From Acinetobacter sp. C26M (GTDB lineage Bacteria; Pseudomonadota; Gammaproteobacteria; Pseudomonadales; Moraxellaceae), in contig NZ_CP098478.1 in the NCBI RefSeq assembly GCF_023702675.1, positions 1,240,001 to 1,304,000 of the forward strand: DNA of 64,000 nt, in the 5' to 3' direction. Below the pieces are notes generated by a model. It worked only from the letters and a program-made list of their open reading frames with translations. It had not been told where the DNA came from and did not search any database. Position 1 is the first letter of the stretch; the number at the start of each line of letters is the position of its first letter. Below are positions 1-9,817 of this stretch, one piece after another. The translations under genes were made by a program, and so were the position numbers.

Positions 1-436
1 CACGACTACGTAATTGTTCCAATATCTCAAAAAAACGATAACCTGCGAGTTGTGAACCAAATAAGCTCAACTGAAGTGGGCTAATCAGCCAAGTATTTTG
101 CAAGTTAAAGTAGGCTGGATCTTGTTGAGTGGCAATGGTTTCATCAATCAATGCACAAAATGCATATTTCGAATCATGAATATCATCGGCAGAAAATTGC
201 AATCGTTTGGCCTGCTGCTCAAAACGATTTAATAGATCCAGAATTTTTTCACGGAAATCATTTGGGTTCGATGGAATGTAACGGTTACGAAGCAAGAAGA
301 CTAAATAAAAACCGTCATGTAATAGATCAATCAAGTTGGTCGCTTGCATTTTATTTTGTGGTTGCTCAGACGTTGGGAAGCCTGAACCAATTTTTCCATC
401 ATCGAATAAAGAGGGGATGCCTGTGGGTTGAGTCAT
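1..436 (-). CDS. tssL: T6SS inner-membrane protein TssL (DotU/ImpK family), N-terminal part
   Basis: The ATG is at 436 and the frame stays open to the window edge, so only about 145 N-terminal residues are visible. They carry the cytoplasmic DotU-type helical domain (LIDLLHDGFYLVFLLRNRYIP near residues 35-55, then DETIATQ near 90). TssL with TssM forms the inner-membrane complex that docks the T6SS baseplate. The gene starts 10 bp after the tssK stop, so it is the last visible gene of the leftward tssH-tssA-tssK-tssL operon. The transmembrane segment and any C-terminal peptidoglycan-binding domain lie outside the window. Identity is supported mainly by the neighbours and this N-terminal pattern. 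Confidence 0.88.
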   Translation of the reverse strand, partial: MTQPTGIPSLFDDGKIGSGFPTSEQPQNKMQATNLIDLLHDGFYLVFLLRNRYIPSNPNDFREKILDLLNRFEQQAKRLQFSADDIHDSKYAFCALIDETIATQQDPAYFNLQNTWLISPLQLSLFGSQLAGYRFFEILEQLRSR

Positions 437-446
437 TGTTATTCTC

Positions 447-1811
447 TTAACTATTCATTACGGCAATGAGTTCAATACTGATATCTTGGAATCCGGCTGG
501 CACATAGACACAGATAGATTCTGATTCAAGCATCCGTTGATACAATTCGTGATGTGGCTCGATTTCAAAATAGCTCACCCCAGAGCGCACAGGAATTGCA
601 GTTGGGACTTGCATTAAATGATGGAGTGGAACTGCTGGAAGTGCGGCAATAACACGTTGTTCAACATCAATTGTGCTACCCACTTTGAAGCGTAACGGTA
701 CAATTTGAATAAGTTCATGCGTTTGCATCATGCTGCTTGAAACCGCGATATAGAGACGGGTATCACGGGTAATTTTGTCAGACTCAAGACTACCAACCCA
801 ATATGATGGTCGTGTTTCTTTCAAGGCAATACTGAAATAACGACTTGAAATAATGGTATCTAATAAATCTCTTAGAATCAGATCAAGCTGCTGAAAACTA
901 TCTTGTAACTGGTGATGCTTATACTGTGGCAAATGGTCCACATCATACGCGGTCGAGAAGGTCAGTAAAGAACCAGTTAAACGTAATAATTCAGAGAACA
1001 AACGCTCAGGGTGAATCAGTGGATATTGGAGTAAATGGTTCAGCCCTGCATATGCCGTGTTTAAAGCATTGATCAGCCAAAATGAAACAATATCCCCTGA
1101 ACGGAACTCAATCAGTTTCTGTTCATTTTCACGGTTATTACTTTGAATCATCTTAATTTTTGCCTTAATCACGTTCAAAGTACGTTTTAGGTTGTTAATT
1201 AAAGATTCTGATGCAGCAATATGCAAAATTGGCGGAATAAACTTATTATCTAATTCAAAATGGCCTGAGCTTTGGCGTTTAATTTTAGCAACAGGAACAT
1301 ATAAGAATCCATCTAGATTTTGGCTAGGTTGAATATGTTGTTCAAGCAACTTAAATTCGGCACGACGACGTAACAGATTTAGATCAGCTGGACTGGCATC
1401 GGTAAACAGATCGTGGGTTTCTACCAAGTAGTTATGATAACGGCTAGAAACTGAGCGTGTTTCATCGGCAATGTTTTTCTTATTGGCCTGCAAAATTGGT
1501 AGCGCAAGATAAACCGTCATTTCACCTTGCAGATTAAGGTCATCTAACAATAATGGTTCAGGCAACAAGTCTTGGGCAGGCGCATGATAAATTTCACCAT
1601 CTTGCCAAATGATTTCAATTTCTTCTAAAGCTAAAATATGAGTGGAAAGTTGGATTTCATCAAATTTTAACTTCTGTACCCCATAGGCGTGTGGAATCAT
1701 TGCTCGAATGGTGTGATTCAAGCGTTGTTCATGATAAGTATCTTGGATCTGGAAATGTTGAGGACGTAAAAATAAGCCTTCACCCCAAAGAATCTTTTCT
1801 GCTTTAAACAT
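447..1811 (-). CDS. tssK: T6SS baseplate protein TssK
   Basis: A 454-residue protein opening MFKAEKILWGEGLFLRPQHF, the family's hallmark start (W-x-EG-x-FLRPQHFQ). TssK is a trimeric baseplate component that links the TssEFG wedge to the TssJLM membrane complex. Length is normal for the family. It lies 16 bp after tssA and 10 bp before tssL, which indicates one transcription unit. No truncation or unusual feature was seen. Confidence 0.95.
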   Translation of the reverse strand: MFKAEKILWGEGLFLRPQHFQIQDTYHEQRLNHTIRAMIPHAYGVQKLKFDEIQLSTHILALEEIEIIWQDGEIYHAPAQDLLPEPLLLDDLNLQGEMTVYLALPILQANKKNIADETRSVSSRYHNYLVETHDLFTDASPADLNLLRRRAEFKLLEQHIQPSQNLDGFLYVPVAKIKRQSSGHFELDNKFIPPILHIAASESLINNLKRTLNVIKAKIKMIQSNNRENEQKLIEFRSGDIVSFWLINALNTAYAGLNHLLQYPLIHPERLFSELLRLTGSLLTFSTAYDVDHLPQYKHHQLQDSFQQLDLILRDLLDTIISSRYFSIALKETRPSYWVGSLESDKITRDTRLYIAVSSSMMQTHELIQIVPLRFKVGSTIDVEQRVIAALPAVPLHHLMQVPTAIPVRSGVSYFEIEPHHELYQRMLESESICVYVPAGFQDISIELIAVMNS

Positions 1812-1827
1812 ATTTATTTACCAACAA

Positions 1828-2925
1828 TTATTCGTATTCATTCTTTGGCTGAACACCAAGGGTGTCCTGTAGCATTTGTAAAGGATGCTCATCCTTAATC
1901 ACCTGAGTTAACCACTCATGCAGTGGCATTTGGCTCCACTTGATGGTTTTTTGCAGCATATAGCTGACAGGGCTATGCGGCTCATTTTTTTGAAAATAAG
2001 TGGCAATTTCTTGCAGTACACGCATGGCCTGTTCACGATTTTCAACATGCGATTGTACTTGCGGTTGGAAAGACAGCTGATTTTGAGGTGCAGAAGATTG
2101 TGTCGTCACGGGTTGTACCATCGGCGTTGTCGATGTTTCGATTTCTGTAATAACAGCTTGAGTTGCCTGTTCAAACAGATCGGTTTTATAAATCTTTTTC
2201 AGCGTGATATGAATGGTATCTAAACCTGAGTCGATTGCCGCAAAACTAGGGGAATCTAAACCAAGCAGACCATCTAATACTTGCTTCAATGTTGCCCATT
2301 GTTGCAGGATTTCATTAAAACTTTGATAATTTTGACGCTGAAAACTCTTATCTGTATTTGATATGGCCTGTTCAAATTGCTCTAATTCCGTTGAACCAGT
2401 TGAGCCTTCATAGTCATCGCTTTGTTTACGACGAATGTTCTCGTGATAAAGAAAGTTGTCATAGTCGAGTAAATGATAATAAGGCGCATGCTTGATCAAA
2501 GAGACTTTTTTGATCAGTAGTGGCAGTTGGTTAATCAAGCCCTGTAATAAGCCAATACGCTGATCTAAATCATCATCTTCAACTTCAGGGTGTAGTGTTA
2601 ACCAATATTGTTCTAATAAGCGATGGCTAAGTTCCAGACTTTTGGAAATTCCTTCAAAACCATAAAGGTTTGCCCAAGCTTCTGAGAGCCAAGTGAGTAA
2701 ACGAATATCTTTACTTTTAGACTGCAGTAAATCCATAGATGTTGTTGCGACAAAATCCCAATCAGCCTGTTTCGGTTCTGTAACCCAATCACCCTGATCA
2801 AGCAGTACATCATCTTGGGTCTTTGCTTTTTTAATGGCATGGAACTCATTCGAAAATGAGTAATCTTCACCGCATGGTGACTGCTCATTAATTGGCGTTA
2901 GTAAAGATAAAATATCCATATGCAT
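1828..2925 (-). CDS. tssA: T6SS protein TssA (ImpA N-terminal domain)
   Basis: About 365 residues with an ImpA-type N-terminal domain: SPCGEDYSF near residue 17, then a D-W-V-x-x-x-Q-A-D-W pattern and LLTWLSEAWANLYG near 80-95. TssA proteins prime and cap the growing sheath. GTG 2928, ATG 2925 and ATG 2919 are all in frame and no strong Shine-Dalgarno decides between them; ATG 2925 is used here. The central Gln/Thr-rich linker (about residues 265-295) separates the N domain from a short C-terminal helical region ending in a WLTQVI segment. It sits between tssH (25 bp) and tssK (16 bp). Confidence 0.92.
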   Translation of the reverse strand: MHMDILSLLTPINEQSPCGEDYSFSNEFHAIKKAKTQDDVLLDQGDWVTEPKQADWDFVATTSMDLLQSKSKDIRLLTWLSEAWANLYGFEGISKSLELSHRLLEQYWLTLHPEVEDDDLDQRIGLLQGLINQLPLLIKKVSLIKHAPYYHLLDYDNFLYHENIRRKQSDDYEGSTGSTELEQFEQAISNTDKSFQRQNYQSFNEILQQWATLKQVLDGLLGLDSPSFAAIDSGLDTIHITLKKIYKTDLFEQATQAVITEIETSTTPMVQPVTTQSSAPQNQLSFQPQVQSHVENREQAMRVLQEIATYFQKNEPHSPVSYMLQKTIKWSQMPLHEWLTQVIKDEHPLQMLQDTLGVQPKNEYE

Positions 2926-2950
2926 CACAAATTTGGCTCAATCTTAAAAT

Positions 2951-5617
2951 TTACACTTCAGCTTTGGTTTTTTTACTTGAACGTTTCTTGGTAACTTTCT
3001 CAACTGGATCTAACTGATAGGTAATTTCATCATCTTTGCTATCAATCACAATCAGTTTTGGTAGTTTATGCTCAGCCAAAGCCACTAAAATTTCAGTTGC
3101 TAAAGCAGGAAGGACCGTTGAGTTGAGGATGTTATCCACATTTCGTGCACCACTATCCACTTCAGTACAACGACTTAACAGCAATTCGATTAAATCATCA
3201 GAATACTGAACCTTGGTTGCATATTGCTTTTCAATACGAGCTACGATTTTCCCAAGCTTATGTTTAATAATGCGAACCAATAACTCATCATGTAGTGGGA
3301 AGTAAGGCACAATGCGCATACGGCCAATAAAGGCTGGTTTAAACTGCTTATATAAACTTGGTTTTAAGTGTTCAATTAAATCTTCGGCATGTGGCCACTC
3401 TTCCACAGGTTGATTTAAGCAAGCCTGCATAATTGCGCTCGAGCCTGTATTTGAGGTCAGAATGATCGTGGTATTTTTAAAGTCAATCACACGACCTTCG
3501 CCATCTTCAAGCATGCCTTTGTCAAAGACTTGATAGAACAATTCTTGTACATCGCTATGTGCTTTCTCAATTTCATCTAACAGCACAACACTATATGGGT
3601 TGCGACGGACAGCTTCAGTTAAAACACCACCTTGACCATAGCCAACATAACCAGGAGGTGCGCCTTTCAATGAAGACACTGTGTGTGCTTCCTGATATTC
3701 AGACATATTGATCGTGATCAGATGTTGTTCGCCACCATAGAGTTCATTGGCTAAGGCGAGAGCAGTTTCGGTTTTACCGACACCACTTGGACCAATCAAT
3801 AGGAACACACCTTGAGGTTTATTTGGATCTTCTAATTTTGCTTTAGAGGTTTTAATGCCTTGTACCAATTGGGTTAGGGCATAATCTTGACCCATCACGC
3901 GTTCGCCAAGCTTATCTTCCAGACTAAGAATTTGTTTGATTTCATCATTCACCATTTTCCCAACAGGAATACCAGTCCAATCTGAAATGATCTCATTGAT
4001 GATTTGTGCATTGACACGTTCAAATACTAAAGGGGTTTGACCTTGTAATTGCGCTAAATCCGCTCTTAGTGAAGCGATTTGTGTCTTATTGTCCTGTTCT
4101 GTTTGTGCATTTAGTTGCTGGATCTGTTTGACCAGTGCCAGTTCTTGCTGCCATTTAGTTTCAGTGTCTTGGATTTCTTTGTCTAAGTTTGCAAGTTGCT
4201 GATTGAGATCATCTAAGCGTTCATGATGGATTGGAAACTGTTGATGTTCGTGGCTAATAATTTGATGTTCTAATTTAAGATTATGTTGTTGTGCTTTGAG
4301 TTGATCCAGAATCACAGGTTGTGCATTCTGAGTTAAAGCAACACGAGCAGAAGCTGTATCGAGTACACTCACTGCTTTATCTGGGAGTTGGCGACCACTG
4401 ATATAGCGATGAGAGGCTTGAACTGCGGTAATAATGGCTTGATCTTCAATATGCAAGTTGAAGTGGCTTTGCATCACCGGAATCATGGCGCGTAACATAT
4501 CGATTGCCACTTCTTCAGTTGGTTCTTCAACTTTAACCACCTGAAAGCGACGGCTGAGTGCTGCATCTTTTTCAAAGTATTGTTTGTACTCAGCCCAAGT
4601 CGTTGCAGCAATGGTCCTTAATTCACCACGTGCTAATGCTGGTTTGAGTAAGTTTGCAGCATCATTTTGTCCAGCTTGTCCACCCGCACCAATCATGGTA
4701 TGTGCTTCATCAATAAATAGGATGATCGGGTGAGCAGAGGCTTGTACTTCTTGAATCACTTGTTTTAAACGGTTTTCAAACTCACCTTTAACGCTTGCAC
4801 CAGCTTGTAATAGCCCCATGTCTAAACCATGAAGCTGTACATTTTTGAGTGCTTCAGGCACTAAGCCTTGTGCAATTTTTAAAGCGAGACCTTCTACAAC
4901 TGCTGTTTTACCTACCCCAGGTTCACCCGTCAAAATCGGATTGTTTTGACGGCGACGCATCAAGATATCGAGCATGAGTCGGATTTCAAACTCGCGACCA
5001 ATCACAGGGTCGATACCGCCTTGTTTGGCTTTTTCAGTCAAATTGACCGTGTACTGATCAAGGGCAGGTGTTTTTGCTGCAGTAACAGTAGATTCAGTAT
5101 TTTGTGTTTGTTCTGGGTTAGAAATAGTGTTTTCTGTTTGTGGTTGTTCGCTACTTTTTTCACAAATATCGAGAAACTTATGTTTCATCGTGTCGATTGG
5201 AAAACGTTCAAATAAGCTTGATGCTCTAAAAGCAATTTGTTGTAAATCGGGCGCAGTTAACAAAGCAATCAATAAATGACTACTACGTATTAAAGGTGTT
5301 TGTTCTGCAGAAGCGAGTAACCATGCTTGTTCAAATAATCGAACGATTGATTTTGCAAAGATTGGTGTGCGGGTATTTCCTTTAGGTAAAGATGCAATGG
5401 TTTCTTTTAAATCAGTAATTAAGGCATCTGGAGAGATATTATTTTTTTTTAATAAAATATGTAAATCATTGATGATGTTTTGATTTAATAATTCAACAAA
5501 TAGATGTTCTATCTCAATTTCATAATTCAATTGGTTAATACAGTAGTTTGCAGACTTTTCTAATGCAGTACGAGTAGGAGCTGATAGTTTTGTAATTAAA
5601 ACCTTTAAGTTACTCAT
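2951..5617 (-). CDS. tssH: T6SS sheath-recycling AAA+ ATPase TssH (ClpV)
   Basis: An 888-residue ClpB-class unfoldase with two AAA+ modules. The first Walker A (GEPGVGKTA) is near residue 230 and the second (GPSGVGKTE) near residue 609. Walker B (ILFIDEAHT) follows the first, and [11 protein letters not shown] follows the second. A coiled middle domain lies at about 420-510 and a Clp-N-like region at the start. ClpV disassembles the contracted TssBC sheath so it can be reused. The C-terminus is Lys-rich. It is the first gene of the leftward block and faces asaA across a 359-bp divergent promoter region. Confidence 0.96.
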   Translation of the reverse strand: MSNLKVLITKLSAPTRTALEKSANYCINQLNYEIEIEHLFVELLNQNIINDLHILLKKNNISPDALITDLKETIASLPKGNTRTPIFAKSIVRLFEQAWLLASAEQTPLIRSSHLLIALLTAPDLQQIAFRASSLFERFPIDTMKHKFLDICEKSSEQPQTENTISNPEQTQNTESTVTAAKTPALDQYTVNLTEKAKQGGIDPVIGREFEIRLMLDILMRRRQNNPILTGEPGVGKTAVVEGLALKIAQGLVPEALKNVQLHGLDMGLLQAGASVKGEFENRLKQVIQEVQASAHPIILFIDEAHTMIGAGGQAGQNDAANLLKPALARGELRTIAATTWAEYKQYFEKDAALSRRFQVVKVEEPTEEVAIDMLRAMIPVMQSHFNLHIEDQAIITAVQASHRYISGRQLPDKAVSVLDTASARVALTQNAQPVILDQLKAQQHNLKLEHQIISHEHQQFPIHHERLDDLNQQLANLDKEIQDTETKWQQELALVKQIQQLNAQTEQDNKTQIASLRADLAQLQGQTPLVFERVNAQIINEIISDWTGIPVGKMVNDEIKQILSLEDKLGERVMGQDYALTQLVQGIKTSKAKLEDPNKPQGVFLLIGPSGVGKTETALALANELYGGEQHLITINMSEYQEAHTVSSLKGAPPGYVGYGQGGVLTEAVRRNPYSVVLLDEIEKAHSDVQELFYQVFDKGMLEDGEGRVIDFKNTTIILTSNTGSSAIMQACLNQPVEEWPHAEDLIEHLKPSLYKQFKPAFIGRMRIVPYFPLHDELLVRIIKHKLGKIVARIEKQYATKVQYSDDLIELLLSRCTEVDSGARNVDNILNSTVLPALATEILVALAEHKLPKLIVIDSKDDEITYQLDPVEKVTKKRSSKKTKAEV

Positions 5618-5976
5618 TTATTACTCACAATAATTTTTAAATACCAAGCTCTATTTACTAAGTTCTAACTTGGTATGGTTGTTTTTGCTAGAAATATTTT
5701 TTGAATAAAATCAAAAACTTAACATAACTCTGCTCGAGTATACAGATTATTCTACAACAAAAAATGTCACTTTTAAACAAAAAATGCACCTGAATTAAAA
5801 TTTTTTTTACACGAATGACTGTCATGAAAATTTAATAATGTTAATAAACGTAACTAGTATTGACTTTGTATGTGTTTTTTTTGTTAAATTCGCGGAAATG
5901 ATGTAAATGTACAAAAATTGACGAGTAAGAGGGTTTTTTAACAATAATTGTCAGCTCTTCAATTATAAGTTAAATA
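5618..5976. promoter_or_regulatory. Divergent T6SS promoter region (tssH / asaA)
   Basis: A 359-bp AT-rich gap between two divergent T6SS blocks, without a credible ORF. A sigma-70-like element toward asaA reads TTGACT at 5860-5865 and TTAAAT at 5884-5889 with an 18-bp spacer. A short A/T-rich stretch around 5800-5815 could attract an H-NS-like silencer, but that is inference. No sigma-54 element was seen here. Confidence 0.45.
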
Positions 5977-6699
5977 ATGACGAGGCATATTTTGAAAAAA
6001 GGTATTGTAATATCAATTCTTTGTATAACAGCAGGTTTAATCGGTAATTCAGCGTATGCTGATGATAAAGAAATAAAACCAATTAAATTAAAAAGTAAAT
6101 GTCTAAAACAGAATCCGTTGGCAGTAAACCAAACGGATCATGCTTTATTAGACATTTATCAACAGGTTTGTGATAAAGATAATGCTTCGCGTGTAAATGA
6201 TTTATTGGCTCAAGCAGCAATGCGTATGTATGAGTTAAAGCAACCGTTGAATGCTTTAAAACTTGCGACGCAATTACAAGAGCAAAACGTACGTGGTGCC
6301 ACTTTAACCGATGTTACTTTTTTGGCGAGTGTTGAGATTGCGAACGGAGCATTACAGCAAATGCGCTCAAGTGAAATGCGCTATTTGAGTAATGAGCTCA
6401 CTTACCCACCAGCAAAACAACTCAGTGACGGTATTCGTGCAGCTGTACCTGCTCCAGATACCTCAACGAGCAAAGCAATCACCGATGAATCGGTAAAAAA
6501 AGAGATCCGAAATACGTCGACCAATAACACAACTCGACGTACAACAAACAGAAAGGTACGTACAACGCAACCGACTCGTAGTACAGTAAATCAGACAACT
6601 GCACCTGTTAAACGTCAAACGACGGTAGCACCGACAGTTACGAAACAACCAAGTACTGTTCAAAAGACAGGTTCGAATCCATTCGATTCGTTGAAATAA
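5977..6699 (+). CDS. asaA: T6SS-associated periplasmic protein AsaA
   Basis: A 240-residue secreted protein. The signal peptide has basic residues, a hydrophobic stretch (IVISILCITAGLIG) and a likely cleavage after AYA. AsaA is an Acinetobacter-specific periplasmic protein reported to interact with TssM and to be needed for T6SS assembly. Its place directly before tssB matches that arrangement. The C-terminal third is rich in Thr, Arg, Gln and Pro and is probably disordered. ATG 5977 has no clear ribosome site, whereas in-frame TTG 5992 follows ACGAGG (5980-5985) at good spacing and would give a tidier signal peptide starting MKKGIV. The true start may therefore be 5992. Confidence 0.8.
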   Translation: MTRHILKKGIVISILCITAGLIGNSAYADDKEIKPIKLKSKCLKQNPLAVNQTDHALLDIYQQVCDKDNASRVNDLLAQAAMRMYELKQPLNALKLATQLQEQNVRGATLTDVTFLASVEIANGALQQMRSSEMRYLSNELTYPPAKQLSDGIRAAVPAPDTSTSKAITDESVKKEIRNTSTNNTTRRTTNRKVRTTQPTRSTVNQTTAPVKRQTTVAPTVTKQPSTVQKTGSNPFDSLK

Positions 6700-6718
6700 T
6701 AATCAAGGGTGAAAAGTT

Positions 6719-7222
6719 ATGGCAAAAAGAGAAAGCGTACAGAAAAAACTGCAACGCATACGTCCCCCTCGTGTACAACTGACATACGATGTTGAAGTTG
6801 GTGATGGTAAAGAGTCAAAAGAACTCCCTTTTGTTGTTGGTGTAATGGGGGATTTCTCTGCTGCATCTGAACTAGAAAAAACTAAATTAAAAGACAAAAA
6901 ATTCATCAACGTTGACTTAGATAACATTGATGAAGTGATGGAATCTTTGGCTCCACGTGCGGCTTTCCAAGTTGAAAACACTTTGACGGAAGAAGGTGGA
7001 CGTATGTCGGTTGATTTAACTTTTAACTCGATGGAAGACTTCCGTCCCGAGCAAGTGGTTCAACAAGTTGATCCATTGCGTAAGTTGGTTGCAGCACGTG
7101 AGCGTTTGACTGATTTACGCAATAAGATTTCGAACAGTGAACGTTTAGAAGACTTGCTAGATGAAGTATTGAAAAATACCGATCAAGTTCGTCAATTGAG
7201 TGCGGAGGCTGAAAATGAGTAA
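6719..7222 (+). CDS. tssB: T6SS contractile sheath small subunit TssB (VipA)
   Basis: A 167-residue protein with the family opening S-V-Q-K-K-L-x-R-I-R-P-P-R-V and the motif PFVVGVMGDFSA near residue 38. TssB pairs with TssC to form the contractile sheath around the Hcp tube. An AGGGTG ribosome site lies just upstream. The last 8 bp overlap the tssC start, so the two subunits are translationally coupled. Confidence 0.97.
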   Translation: MAKRESVQKKLQRIRPPRVQLTYDVEVGDGKESKELPFVVGVMGDFSAASELEKTKLKDKKFINVDLDNIDEVMESLAPRAAFQVENTLTEEGGRMSVDLTFNSMEDFRPEQVVQQVDPLRKLVAARERLTDLRNKISNSERLEDLLDEVLKNTDQVRQLSAEAENE

Positions 7223-8696
7223 TTTACAAGCAGCCGCTGCGGCAAGTGTTGAAGCTGAATCAGCAAATTTGTTGGATTCAATTGTTGAGCAAAGTCGTAT
7301 AGCGCGTAATGATGATGAGCATGTTCGTGCAAAAAGCTTAATTGGTGAATTGGCGAAAGAAGTCATGGCAGGAACCATTACGGTTTCTGAAAATATGACC
7401 TTGTCGATTGATAAGCGTATTGCGGAAATTGATGCACTAATTTCAAATCAATTGAGTGAAATTATGCACCATGAACAATTCCAAACAATCGAATCGACAT
7501 GGCGCGGTCTTTATTATTTCTGTCAAGAAACGCCATCTAACTCAATGATTAAAATTCGTATGTTGAATACGACTAAAAAAGAGTTGGTAAAAGACTTCCA
7601 AGGCGCAACCGATTTTGATCAAAGCACCTTGTTTAAAAAGATTTATGAAGAAGAATATGGCTCATTTGGTGGCGCACCTTATGCAGCGTTGATTGGTGAT
7701 TTCGAGTTTGATCGTACACCGTCAGATATGTATTTATTGGAACAGATCTCTCATGTTGCTGCAGCAGCACATGCACCATTTGTTTCAGCAGCAAGTCCAA
7801 GCATTTTAGGTCTTGAATCTTTTACAGATATTGATCGTCCACGTGATGTTTCAAAGATTTTCGAAACAGCTGAATACGTGCAATGGCGTTCTTTCCGTGA
7901 CAGCGAAGACTCTCGTTATGTTGCCTTGACTATGCCGCATGTTTTAGGTCGTTTGCCATACCATCCAAAAGAGGGTACTGCGACTGAAGGCTTTAATTTC
8001 GTTGAAGATGTTTCTGGTGAAAACCACGATGATTATTTGTGGATGAATGCCGCGTATGCCTTTGGAACACGTTTAACCAACGCATTTGATATGCATGGTT
8101 GGTGTGCTGCGATTCGTGGGGTTGAGGGCGGTGGTTTAGTTGAAGGCTTACCGGTTCACACCTTTAAAACTTCAGATGGTGAAGTTGTATTTAAGTGCCC
8201 AACTGAAATTGCAATTACTGACCGTCGTGAAAAAGAACTCAGCGATCTTGGTTTTATCCCATTAGTTCATTGTAAAAATACTGATTATGCAGCTTTCTTT
8301 GGTGCGCAATCTGCACAAAAACCAAAGAAATATGACAGTGATACGGCGAATGCAAACTCTGCACTTTCAAGCCAAATCCAATACATCATGGCGGTATCGC
8401 GCATTGCACATTACTTAAAAGCAATGATGCGTGACAAAGTGGGAAGTTTTGCATCTGCAGGTAATGTTGAAGCCTTTTTAAATGAATGGCTCTCTCAATA
8501 CGTCTTGCTAGATGATGGTGCATCTCAAGAAGCAAAAGCACAATATCCGCTTCGCGAGGCATCTGTAAAAGTTGTAGAAGATCCAGCTCAACCGGGTCAC
8601 TACAAGTCTGTGGTTTTCTTAAGACCACATTTCCAGCTGGATGAGTTGTCTGTTTCTTTACGACTCGTGACTGAACTACCTCAGTCCTCAAATTAA
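7215..8696 (+). CDS. tssC: T6SS contractile sheath large subunit TssC (VipB)
   Basis: About 493 residues, very similar in layout to VipB: ESTWRGLYYF near residue 95, then LIGDFEFDRTP near 160, and a C-terminal HFQLDELSVSLRLV. A longer reading could begin at GTG 7200, but GGAGG (7204-7208) sits 6 bp before ATG 7215, which is therefore preferred. TssC forms the outer part of the sheath and carries the surface recognised by ClpV. It overlaps tssB and lies 51 bp upstream of hcp. Confidence 0.97.
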   Translation: MSNLQAAAAASVEAESANLLDSIVEQSRIARNDDEHVRAKSLIGELAKEVMAGTITVSENMTLSIDKRIAEIDALISNQLSEIMHHEQFQTIESTWRGLYYFCQETPSNSMIKIRMLNTTKKELVKDFQGATDFDQSTLFKKIYEEEYGSFGGAPYAALIGDFEFDRTPSDMYLLEQISHVAAAAHAPFVSAASPSILGLESFTDIDRPRDVSKIFETAEYVQWRSFRDSEDSRYVALTMPHVLGRLPYHPKEGTATEGFNFVEDVSGENHDDYLWMNAAYAFGTRLTNAFDMHGWCAAIRGVEGGGLVEGLPVHTFKTSDGEVVFKCPTEIAITDRREKELSDLGFIPLVHCKNTDYAAFFGAQSAQKPKKYDSDTANANSALSSQIQYIMAVSRIAHYLKAMMRDKVGSFASAGNVEAFLNEWLSQYVLLDDGASQEAKAQYPLREASVKVVEDPAQPGHYKSVVFLRPHFQLDELSVSLRLVTELPQSSN

Positions 8697-8747
8697 TAAT
8701 GAGATCAGCTAGATAATAACTTTAAATAAAATAGAGGTAATTTTTAA

Positions 8748-9251
8748 ATGAAAGATATATATGTTGAGTTTCGTGGTAAGTACAAGGTAGACGGAGAATC
8801 TCGCGATTCTGAACACAAAGGTTGGCTTGAAGTTAATTCTTGGTCACATAACATTCGTCAACCTAAATCTGCGACTTCAAGTAGCGTTGGTGGTCATACC
8901 GCTGAACGTGTTGAACACTCAGACATGATCTTCGTTAAAGATTTGGATGCAACTAGTCCTAAACTTTGGGAAGCTTGTTCTGCGGGTTATACATTTGACG
9001 AAGTACAAATCGATTATTACCGTGCAAATGGTGACAAGCGTATCAAGTACTTACAAATCAAATTGAAACACGTTCTTGTTTCTAGCGTAACACCAACTGT
9101 AAATGAAGAAGGTGTTCCGACAGAAACATTTGGTTTGAAATACGCTGCTGTTGAGTGGACTTATAACCAACAAGACATTAACGGTACTGCGAAAGGTGCT
9201 GTTACTAAGAAATGGTCACTTTCTAACAACACAGCTTCATACGCTGCGTAA
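8748..9251 (+). CDS. hcp: T6SS tube protein and secreted hallmark Hcp
   Basis: A 167-residue Hcp-family protein beginning MKDIYVEFRGKYKVDGES. It has the typical W-L-E-V-N-S-W-S-H-N segment near residue 27 and a conserved VEWTYNQQDI near the end. Hexameric rings of Hcp stack into the expelled tube, and Hcp in the medium is the usual readout of an active T6SS. It is followed by a strong hairpin terminator (9270-9306), consistent with Hcp being needed in far larger amounts than the baseplate proteins downstream. Confidence 0.97.
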   Translation: MKDIYVEFRGKYKVDGESRDSEHKGWLEVNSWSHNIRQPKSATSSSVGGHTAERVEHSDMIFVKDLDATSPKLWEACSAGYTFDEVQIDYYRANGDKRIKYLQIKLKHVLVSSVTPTVNEEGVPTETFGLKYAAVEWTYNQQDINGTAKGAVTKKWSLSNNTASYAA

Positions 9252-9269
9252 TAGAAATTGTGATTTTCT

Positions 9270-9306
9270 AATAGAGGTTAATAGTTGCCTATTAGCCTCT
9301 ATTTTT
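9270..9306 (+). terminator. Intra-operon terminator after hcp
   Basis: The left arm at 9270-9284 pairs with the right arm at 9289-9303 over 15 bp with one G-U wobble. The loop is TTGC and a run of T's follows at 9302-9306. It sits 18 bp after the hcp stop and 22 bp before tssE. It is likely a partial terminator or 3' stabiliser that makes hcp mRNA more abundant than the downstream operon. Confidence 0.8.
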
Positions 9307-9328
9307 CCAAGATTTTGTTCTTATAAAA

Positions 9329-9805
9329 ATGAATTTAGATCATCTATATCCATATGGATTCAGATCAACATTATTTGATCGTTTAGTACCTGAGCAAGAA
9401 GATTATTTAAGAGGGATGTCTATTCAACAATTGCGAGAGTCAGTTGCTCGTGATTTGGAAGACTTGCTGAATAGTCGAATTGCACAGTTTGACCGAGATA
9501 TGGATGAATTTCCATTGGCAAAAAAATCGATTTTGCAGTTTGGGATTATTGATTTTGTCGGCTTATCTACAGCCAATCCGCTCGATCGAGACAAGATTTG
9601 CCAATCGATTGAACAGTCTATTGCAGCACATGAACCAAGATTAAGACAGATCAAAGTTGAGATGCTCTTGGATGGTCATAATATGGGATCACTTTGTTTA
9701 AGTATTCAGGCCTACTTAAATATTCATCCACTCTATGAACCTGTTTTTTTTGACGCTTTACTCAAACCAACAACACAACAATATGTTATTTCTGCCAGAA
9801 CTTAG
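9329..9805 (+). CDS. tssE: T6SS baseplate protein TssE (gp25-like)
   Basis: A 158-residue protein with the gp25/lysozyme-like baseplate fold. It shows QQLRESVARDLEDLLNSR near residue 34, matching the conserved R-D-L-x-x-L-L-N-x-R pattern, and FGIIDFVGL near 71. It initiates sheath polymerisation within the TssEFG wedge. It lies 12 bp upstream of tssF. Confidence 0.92.
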   Translation: MNLDHLYPYGFRSTLFDRLVPEQEDYLRGMSIQQLRESVARDLEDLLNSRIAQFDRDMDEFPLAKKSILQFGIIDFVGLSTANPLDRDKICQSIEQSIAAHEPRLRQIKVEMLLDGHNMGSLCLSIQAYLNIHPLYEPVFFDALLKPTTQQYVISART

Positions 9806-9817
9806 TGTGAGCGAACT

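Noticed and set aside
151..450. 99-residue rightward ORF
   Set aside because: Antisense shadow of tssL; no ribosome site and no family pattern.
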